The notes under the pieces were generated by a model. That model worked only from the letters and a program-made list of their open reading frames with translations, was not told the origin of the DNA and ran no database searches. This document shows, piece after piece, positions 59,037 through 64,000 of a DNA stretch of 64,000 bases (positions are counted from its first letter, which is position 1; each line of letters opens with the position of its first letter). Location of the stretch: the NCBI GenBank assembly GCA_002189105.1, contig NIOB01000007.1, positions 1 to 64,000 of the forward strand. Direction: 5' to 3'. The stretch is from Saccharibacillus soli. Lineage in GTDB: Bacteria; Bacillota; Bacilli; Paenibacillales; Paenibacillaceae. A program made the position numbers and the translations under genes.

Positions 59037-59809
59037 CCAAGGAATCAAAGTCCAAGGGCAGCAAAAAACTGCGCCTGGATAAAATATTGTCGCACCTGGG
59101 CATTGCTACGCGCAGCGAGAGTAAAAAGTGGGTCAAGCAGGGACGGGTTAGGGTAGACGGCCAAACCGTGAAGGACAGCGGTCTTCAGGTTGATCCCGAG
59201 ATCTCTGCTATTGAAGTGGATGGGCAGGCCGTTCGTTACCGGGAGTTCGTGTATCTGCTGCTAAACAAGCCGCAGGGCGTAGTCTCAGCGACGGAGGATC
59301 GGTATGACCGTACGGTGGTCGATCTGTTGGAAGCGGAGTATCTGGCGTTTGAGCCGTTCCCGGTGGGGCGTCTTGACAAAGATACCGAAGGATTGCTGCT
59401 GCTGACCAATGATGGGAAGCTTGCCCATGAACTGCTATCCCCGCGCAAGCATGTACCCAAGACCTATGAAGCGGTGGTTCGCGGTGAAGTCAACGCTGCT
59501 GACGATGCTGCGTTCCGGGACGGTGTCACACTGGATGATGGATATGAGACCATGCCCGCTGAGTTGGAGATCGTTCGTCATTACGAACGGGAAGGCGAAG
59601 TCCACTCCGATATTCGCCTGACGATCATGGAAGGCAAATTTCATCAGGTCAAGCGCATGTTTGAAGCGGTTGGCAAAAAGGTCGTCTTCCTCAAACGGAT
59701 CTCCATGGGCCCGCTGAAGCTTGACCCCATGCTTGATCCGGGGCAGTATCGGGAATTAAGCGAAGACGAATTACAGGCGCTGCGTGGTGAATCCCCGAGT
59801 TCTGTCTAG
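59033..59809 (+). CDS. rsuA: RsuA/RluB-type pseudouridine synthase
   Basis: Start chosen at ATG 59033, overlapping the methyltransferase stop; ATGs at 59018 and 59024 are alternatives. 258 residues. An S4 RNA-binding domain (KLRLDKILSHLGIATRSESKK) precedes the synthase domain with the catalytic aspartate in GRLDKDTEGLLLLTNDG near residue 120. FHQVKRMFEAVGKKV is the family end motif. It probably forms the pseudouridine of 16S rRNA, coupled with the upstream rRNA methyltransferase. Confidence 0.93.
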   Translation: MTKESKSKGSKKLRLDKILSHLGIATRSESKKWVKQGRVRVDGQTVKDSGLQVDPEISAIEVDGQAVRYREFVYLLLNKPQGVVSATEDRYDRTVVDLLEAEYLAFEPFPVGRLDKDTEGLLLLTNDGKLAHELLSPRKHVPKTYEAVVRGEVNAADDAAFRDGVTLDDGYETMPAELEIVRHYEREGEVHSDIRLTIMEGKFHQVKRMFEAVGKKVVFLKRISMGPLKLDPMLDPGQYRELSEDELQALRGESPSSV

Positions 59810-60143
59810 AACAAAAGGATATGCCGGGACGCTGCATAAGCTCCAGTCAGACAGATGAGTGCAAGGATAGGAAGTCTTGCGGGAAGGTCAATATAGGCGG
59901 GAGAAGCGGGCGTCTCTGATAGAAATGACTTCGCATAGGCTTCTCCCACGCCTCTCTTTGAAGCTCGCTTTTCGCGTCATTTGAATGTAGGCGTTCTTAG
60001 CATTTTGCCGCTCGAATCTCAGGTCGAGCGGCTTTTTGGCGGCGGACAGACTGTCGATTTTTGTTCGAGCTTGCCCTTTACCTACAGCTCCGTTGTGGGC
60101 TATCATCAAGAGAAGAAGGTATGACGCGGAAGGGGGATTGGCT
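59810..60143 (+). other. Intergenic region with a terminator
   Basis: About 334 bases. An imperfect inverted repeat (GGCGGGAGAAGC near 59896 with GCTTCTCCCACGCC near 59939) and the terminator at 60008-60037 are the only clear elements. Confidence 0.5.
60008..60037 (+). terminator. Rho-independent terminator
   Basis: GCCGCTCGA pairs with TCGAGCGGC around a 7-8 base loop, then five T. Confidence 0.85.
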
Positions 60144-61286
60144 GTGAGATTGCTGCAAGCTTTATTTTTCCCACCCGAACAGCCGGGAGGGGTATCGTCC
60201 ATGATCCCGCATCTGCAAGAGAAGTTTTCTTCGGCAAGATGGGAGATGGAAATCTTCTCACTGCCCAAGCGAATCCGAGGCAAAGGGCGTGAAGAAGTTA
60301 CATTTGAAACGTTCGATTGGACGCAGTATGAGGACAGTCCAGTTGTGCAAAAATATATGCAGACCTACCGTGATTATTTATGGTGGACGCGTCTGCGCCT
60401 GAATAAGCCGTACGATCTGATTCATGCGCATCATCCGATTGCGGCACTGGCGATGAAGACGGTCTTTCCCGAGACACCGGTTCTGCAAACGACACACTCC
60501 AGTTATGAACGGGAATTGATTCTGAACGGCAAGATCGAAGAGGGCGGTGTGGAACATCGCTTTTTAACTTCGATTTACCGGGAGCTTGAAGTACGTACCG
60601 ACCAGCTGATTACTGTATCCGATGCGTTTCGCCGTTACATGGGGCAATATATCGAGCAGCCGGAACGGGTAAAGATTATGCCCAATGGCTACGATGAACG
60701 CCGTTTCAAGCCTGTTCCACACGAAAATGAAGTGACGCAGCTGATGGCGGTCTGTCGTCTGGTTCCAGCCAAGGGGTTGGATGTGCTGCTGCAGGCCTGT
60801 GCGCTGCTCAAGCAGCGCGGCTGCCCTTACGTGCTGCATCTGATTGGTGACGGTCCTTCCCGGGAGGAACTGGAGCAGTTGGCACAGGAGCTGGGCGTTT
60901 ATGACGATACCATCTTCTATGGCTATACCCTGCATCCGGAAGAGTTTATGCCGTTCTTCGACATCTTTGTTCTGCCTTCACGTGCGGAAGCCTTCGGCTC
61001 TGTATTCGCAGAGGCGGCTCTGTGCTGTCTGGCGCTTGTGGGAACCCAAGTCGGGGGGATTCCCGAGCAGATCGAACATGGCGTCAATGGATTGTTGGTA
61101 CCGCCTGATGATCCGGCTGCATTGGCTGACGCCCTGGAGCAGGTGATTGGTGACCCTTCTTATCGCTACGAACTGGCACGGACAGCCTGTGAGAAAGCCA
61201 AATCCCAATATTCGCTCAACCGGATCTCCATGGAATTGAAACGGCTGTATCTCAGCTATGAAGGTCGCGGACAGCAGACGGTTTAA
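60144..61286 (+). CDS. GT4 family glycosyltransferase
   Basis: Start chosen at GTG 60144, after GGAAGGGGG (380 residues). LLQALFFPPEQPGGVSSM is the N-terminal Rossmann loop. TVSDAFRRYM, VKIMPNGYDERRFKP, HLIGDGPSREELEQLA and PSRAEAFGSVFAEAALC (the E-x7-E nucleotide-sugar motif) are GT4/GT-B hallmarks. Donor and acceptor are unknown; spore coat or wall polysaccharide is plausible. Monocistronic. Confidence 0.93.
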   Translation: MRLLQALFFPPEQPGGVSSMIPHLQEKFSSARWEMEIFSLPKRIRGKGREEVTFETFDWTQYEDSPVVQKYMQTYRDYLWWTRLRLNKPYDLIHAHHPIAALAMKTVFPETPVLQTTHSSYERELILNGKIEEGGVEHRFLTSIYRELEVRTDQLITVSDAFRRYMGQYIEQPERVKIMPNGYDERRFKPVPHENEVTQLMAVCRLVPAKGLDVLLQACALLKQRGCPYVLHLIGDGPSREELEQLAQELGVYDDTIFYGYTLHPEEFMPFFDIFVLPSRAEAFGSVFAEAALCCLALVGTQVGGIPEQIEHGVNGLLVPPDDPAALADALEQVIGDPSYRYELARTACEKAKSQYSLNRISMELKRLYLSYEGRGQQTV

Positions 61287-61400
61287 ACGGCGAGATCGCA
61301 ATAAAATGCGGCCAATCGGTTATGTCATCTTGAAAAAAAACGAACAAAATGCTATTTTTACGAAAATGCGTGAAAAGCCAATCTTTGGAGGACTGAGCCT

Positions 61401-61973
61401 ATGGAAGAATTAAAAGAACGAATCAAACGCGAAGGGGAAATCGTCTCGCAGCAGGTGTTGAAACTGGACGCGATCTTGAATCATCAGGTCGATCCGGCGC
61501 TGACGATGGAGATGGGACGGCAGTTCGCGGCACGATTCGCGGCGGACGGCGTAACCAAGGTTGTGACCGTCGAGTCCTCCGGGATTCCGGTCGCTTTTGC
61601 TGTCGCTCACGAACTCGGCGTGCCGATGATCTTTGCCCGGCGCAAAAAAACACTGCTTGCTGACCCGGATTCCTATGTGGAACGAGTGCCTTCCTTTACA
61701 AAAGGAATTGTGACCGATTTAATGCTCCCCAAACGGTTTATTAAAAAAGAAGACAAGGTTTTGCTGATCGACGACATCATCGCCAACGGCGATGCGGCGC
61801 GTGGATTGGTCAAGATCATTCATGCAGCGGAGGCGACCTTAGTAGGTGTAGGCATCGTTGTCGAAAAGTGTTTTCAACCTGGTGCTCAAGGGCTGCGTGA
61901 CCAAGGGATTCGACTGGAATCTCTGGTTCGTATTCAGGCGCTTGGAGAAGAAGGCATTGTATTCGCAGACTAA
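61401..61973 (+). CDS. xpt: Xanthine phosphoribosyltransferase
   Basis: This 190-residue protein starts at ATG after TTGGAGGACTG. KVLLIDDIIANGDAARGL near residues 123-140 is the PRPP-binding loop; SSGIPVAFAVAHELG and the final GEEGIVFAD are Xpt-specific. It salvages xanthine to XMP. In Bacillus xpt is under a purine riboswitch; here the 114-base gap has no such element. AAAACGAACAAAAT near 61336-61350 resembles a PurR box, a possible alternative control. Confidence 0.93.
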   Translation: MEELKERIKREGEIVSQQVLKLDAILNHQVDPALTMEMGRQFAARFAADGVTKVVTVESSGIPVAFAVAHELGVPMIFARRKKTLLADPDSYVERVPSFTKGIVTDLMLPKRFIKKEDKVLLIDDIIANGDAARGLVKIIHAAEATLVGVGIVVEKCFQPGAQGLRDQGIRLESLVRIQALGEEGIVFAD

Positions 61974-62122
61974 CGGCGCGTCTTCCGGGAAGTTGTCATC
62001 GGCACCTGATTCGTCGGAGAATAAGCATCAAGGAATTTGGCGTAAAAACTACATTTCTCGCTTTACCCCTCCGATAATGTTACGTATAATACCTTGTAAG
62101 TAGGGAGAGGAGGAAGACTAAC

Positions 62123-62452
62123 ATGAGCGAACAAACAGTAAATGCTGAATTTTTCATCAAAAAAGTCAACGACGCCAAAGTCCATTTTGAGCGTGCCCTC
62201 GATTGCAAGCATACGGAATTTGATGACCTTTATCCCTATATGATCGAACATCCTCAATTTTTCTGGTACAAACGATATGTCGCTTGGTCAGAGCTTTTGA
62301 CTCTTGCAGACTTGTGCGAAGAATTGTCTTTCGCATGGAGAGAGGAATTTACGCCGCAGCAGGTGGAATACGTTGAACAACGAGTGATGTCGGCCAAAGT
62401 GCTTGACTTCTGGTTTGAGAATACGGATTCCAAGGAACATGCGCAGCGTTAA
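62123..62452 (+). CDS. Hypothetical aromatic-rich protein
   Basis: This 109-residue protein starts at ATG after GAGAGGAGGAAG. It is mostly helical and rich in aromatic and acidic residues (PYMIEHPQFFWYKRYVAWSELL; EQRVMSAKVLDFWFEN). No family is recognised, but the strong ribosome site and terminator at 62495 support a real gene. No signal or membrane segment. Confidence 0.72.
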   Translation: MSEQTVNAEFFIKKVNDAKVHFERALDCKHTEFDDLYPYMIEHPQFFWYKRYVAWSELLTLADLCEELSFAWREEFTPQQVEYVEQRVMSAKVLDFWFENTDSKEHAQR

Positions 62453-62494
62453 GGGACGATCATTATTGATTTGGAGCGTCACGATGTATGTTCA

Positions 62495-62535
62495 GACCCG
62501 GCTCGTTCGCGCTGTTGGCGCGGGCGGGTCTTTTT
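62495..62535 (+). terminator. Rho-independent terminator
   Basis: GACCCG...CGGGTC outer stem with an inner GCGC stem, followed by five T. Confidence 0.82.
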
Positions 62536-62590
62536 CGTTCACCAGTAAACGATACGATCGCATATGTAATAACAGGAAAGAGGGAAAACG

Positions 62591-62809
62591 ATGATAAGCG
62601 ACGAACAGCTGAACGCCTACCGGATTTCGGGAGAAAAAGTGCGCGTCATCCGCGACGCCCTTCGTGAAAATGACGTACGGGGGATTGTGGTGGCCTGGGA
62701 TGATACCCACGTCTTGATTCGCCGCCCCAATCGTAATGTGGTGAAACTGGATCGCAGCTATATCATTCAGCCATCCAAAGAGGAACGTATTGATCCATTG
62801 GCCGAATGA
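62591..62809 (+). CDS. Small conserved hypothetical protein
   Basis: This 72-residue protein starts at ATG after AAAGAGGG. A helical N-terminus (DEQLNAYRISGEKVRVIRDA) is followed by a beta-rich part (VRGIVVAWDDTHVLIRRPNRNVVKLD) that looks like a small barrel (Hfq- or SH3-like pattern), a guess from strand spacing only. The family is unknown. A GC-rich hairpin lies downstream (62855-62892). Confidence 0.7.
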   Translation: MISDEQLNAYRISGEKVRVIRDALRENDVRGIVVAWDDTHVLIRRPNRNVVKLDRSYIIQPSKEERIDPLAE

Positions 62810-62854
62810 GCAGATTCTGATTACAGATTCTGATTAGATGAAGCAAACAAGCAG

Positions 62855-62892
62855 AAGCCCGCCTTCTCCGAATGATCGGAAAAGGCGGGCTT
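62855..62892. terminator. Perfect GC-rich hairpin, terminator-like
   Basis: AAGCCCGCCTT and AAGGCGGGCTT with inner TCCGA/TCGGA; no T-run on either side, so factor-independent termination is uncertain. Confidence 0.5.
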
Positions 62893-63017
62893 CGCCATGT
62901 CGAGCGGGGGAATCTCTCGCCCTTATCTATACATGTAAATCCTGTCTGCCGGCCGGACCTGTCGGGGGAGGACTTTCCGGATCGGACATTCAGGCGGGGG
63001 AGTGAAGATCGAGATTA

Positions 63018-63494
63018 TCAGGCGTAAGCACCTGGAATTTTCTTCTTGGTTGAAGGACTTGTCGCGGAGCGCTGGCTGTAACTGCGTACAGGCGAAGCGT
63101 TCTGGCGACCGGAATCCGTGATGATGGGTTCCGCCTGAAGGCTCATATAGGCTCGAATCCGCAGATCAGCTTCCTGCTGGAAAGGTTCTGGGTCAATGTG
63201 CATCGTCCCGTGCAGGCCGCGACAGAGGTAGTCGGTGTCTACGCCCGCTTCGTGATGCTTGACTTCGCAGATCCGGATATGCCGTTTCTTAAATTCCTTA
63301 CGGATGCCGGATAGGAGCACAGCTGCACACTGTGAAGCACTGCGAATCATGTCACGATATAAGTTAGACGTTTGCATCGGAGCTTCGGCTTGCAGACTCT
63401 TCGCATCGTTCTCGAATACCCGGAGAATATGGGTTAACAGCAGATAGCTCTTGATTAATGAAAGTTCATCACGAGTTGTCTGTACAGCGGGCAT
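63018..63494 (-). CDS. Hypothetical helical protein
   Basis: Start chosen at ATG 63494, 6 bases after AAGGTGGTG (158 residues). Residues 1-65 form long helices (SLIKSYLLLTHILRVFENDA); the middle contains RHIRICEVKHHEAGVDTDYLC and a Ser/Gln/Lys-rich tail follows. Two to three cysteines and paired histidines might bind a metal, but no family is recognised. It faces away from the tRNA gene. Confidence 0.65.
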   Translation of the reverse strand: MPAVQTTRDELSLIKSYLLLTHILRVFENDAKSLQAEAPMQTSNLYRDMIRSASQCAAVLLSGIRKEFKKRHIRICEVKHHEAGVDTDYLCRGLHGTMHIDPEPFQQEADLRIRAYMSLQAEPIITDSGRQNASPVRSYSQRSATSPSTKKKIPGAYA

Positions 63495-63589
63495 GCTCTT
63501 CACCACCTTGTAGGAACTTGTGTTCTGTTCTCATTATAACCGAACACTTGTGCGTATGCAAGCTAAAAAAAGGATTTTTTTGAATCTTG

Positions 63590-63619
63590 TTGACGAGGGC
63601 TAAGTGGACATGGTATGAT
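63590..63619 (+). promoter_or_regulatory. Promoter of the tRNA-Leu gene
   Basis: TTGACG (63590-63595) and TATGAT (63614-63619) with an 18-base spacer, about 38 bases before the tRNA. Confidence 0.72.
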
Positions 63620-63656
63620 CTATCTTGTCGCCGCAATAACGGCGGTTGTATGATGA

Positions 63657-63740
<84 letters not shown>

Positions 63741-63757
63741 TCCTTTTTTTTAACAAG

Positions 63758-63797
63758 AGCTTCCCGGCTTGCTTTACTGGAGTCGGGAAGCTTTTTT
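63758..63797 (+). terminator. Terminator of the tRNA gene
   Basis: AGCTTCCCG pairs with CGGGAAGCT, then a run of T. Confidence 0.85.
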
Positions 63798-63873
63798 GTT
63801 TGCGTTTTTTGCTTTTTTATTCCCGGAAGGGAATTTGTCATAACCGTTAGAATTCGGAAGGAGAAATGCTGCG

Positions 63874-64000
63874 ATGATGTATCAATTTGAGACGGAGAAG
63901 AAGGATTATCGTGACTTTGCGAGCGGCAGGGTGCTGCATCATGCCCCGAACACGACTGCCTTCCCGGTTAGACTCGGCAAAGAGATTATGTCCCGCTGTC
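63874..64000 (+). CDS. Start of a probable AviRa-like rRNA methyltransferase (cut by window edge)
   Basis: Only 42 codons are in the window. ATG 63874 (or 63877) follows GGAAGGAG by about 10 bases. DYRDFASGRVLHHAPNTTAF and PVRLGKEIMSRC resemble the N-terminus of AviRa-like SAM-dependent rRNA methyltransferases as I recall them. The SAM-binding motif would lie beyond the edge, so the family is tentative. Confidence 0.55.
   Translation, partial: MMYQFETEKKDYRDFASGRVLHHAPNTTAFPVRLGKEIMSRC

Noticed and set aside
57864-59048. 394-residue open frame opposite the methyltransferase gene
   Set aside because: Antisense shadow favoured by the GC-rich insert; no conserved motif.
61287-61400. Purine riboswitch before xpt
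   Set aside because: No conserved aptamer loops or TATA-type P1 sequence found by eye.

Overview
The core part of this window (about 15.2 to 64 kb) looks like the chromosome of a Gram-positive member of the Paenibacillaceae (Paenibacillus or a relative such as Saccharibacillus). Purine-rich Shine-Dalgarno sites lie about 5-11 bases before ATG, GTG and TTG starts. The gene families are typical of Bacilli: YitT, YesL, YugP, LapA, class-2 PyrD, CimA, RelQ with DUF309, a YtpB-like DUF2600 terpene synthase, a CspB-like protein and an M3 oligoendopeptidase F. The genus is inference; the window holds no rRNA.

The left end is different. From base 1 to about 10,020 the DNA is AT-rich, every gene is on the plus strand, and the genes are separated by copies of one structured repeat, usually 96 bp. 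The repeat has the layout of an integron attC site: R'' (RYYYAAC-like), L'' (TATTCACG), a variable part, L' (CGTGAATA), and R' (GTTRRRY-like). The decisive sign is that the R'' box closing a cassette is the reverse complement of the first bases of that same cassette, not of the next one, as expected if each unit was once a circle that closed through its own attC. Ten or eleven cassettes are visible. They carry a membrane protein, two PD-(D/E)XK-type nucleases, an aspartate/glutamate racemase homologue, a DUF4062 protein, a DUF6210-like protein, a FosB fosfomycin thioltransferase, a frameshifted P-loop kinase, a DUF4375 protein, and two related gene-less cassettes built on 16-bp repeats. The sites decay from left to right. 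The array runs off the left edge and no integrase or attI is seen here, so the window alone shows a cluster of attC sites.

From 10 to 15.2 kb a plus-strand run of accessory genes continues (DUF3977, PLPC-like, GNATs, DUF4269, SMI1/KNR4, DUF6756-like) with only remnants of recombination sites. This looks like the old, eroded end of the array or an ordinary accessory island.

The core then follows: a TetR/SDR divergent pair and small accessory enzymes (15-20.5 kb); a phosphodiester-glycosidase-like protein, M42 peptidase, LapA and PepF on the minus strand (20.5-25.4 kb); a cold-shock gene with a clear promoter and leader hairpin (25.5 kb); a MatE-like flippase, YtpB-like synthase, PfkA and DUF72 (26-30.7 kb); a MATE pump, GH-like DUF4015 protein, YitT and the DEAD-box helicase CshA (30.8-37.1 kb); YesL; an independent structured RNA unit with promoter and terminator at 38.2-38.5 kb (6S-like candidate); Tpx, a rhomboid protease and a diguanylate cyclase (39-42 kb); YugP and MerR; an amt-DUF294-exonuclease operon (44-47.4 kb); CimA; a quinone oxidoreductase opposite an HxlR regulator; DinB, ferredoxin, L,D-transpeptidase, PyrD, RelQ-DUF309, an RsmB/F-type methyltransferase coupled to RsuA, a GT4 glycosyltransferase, Xpt, small unknown proteins, tRNA-Leu(CAG) and the start of an AviRa-like methyltransferase.
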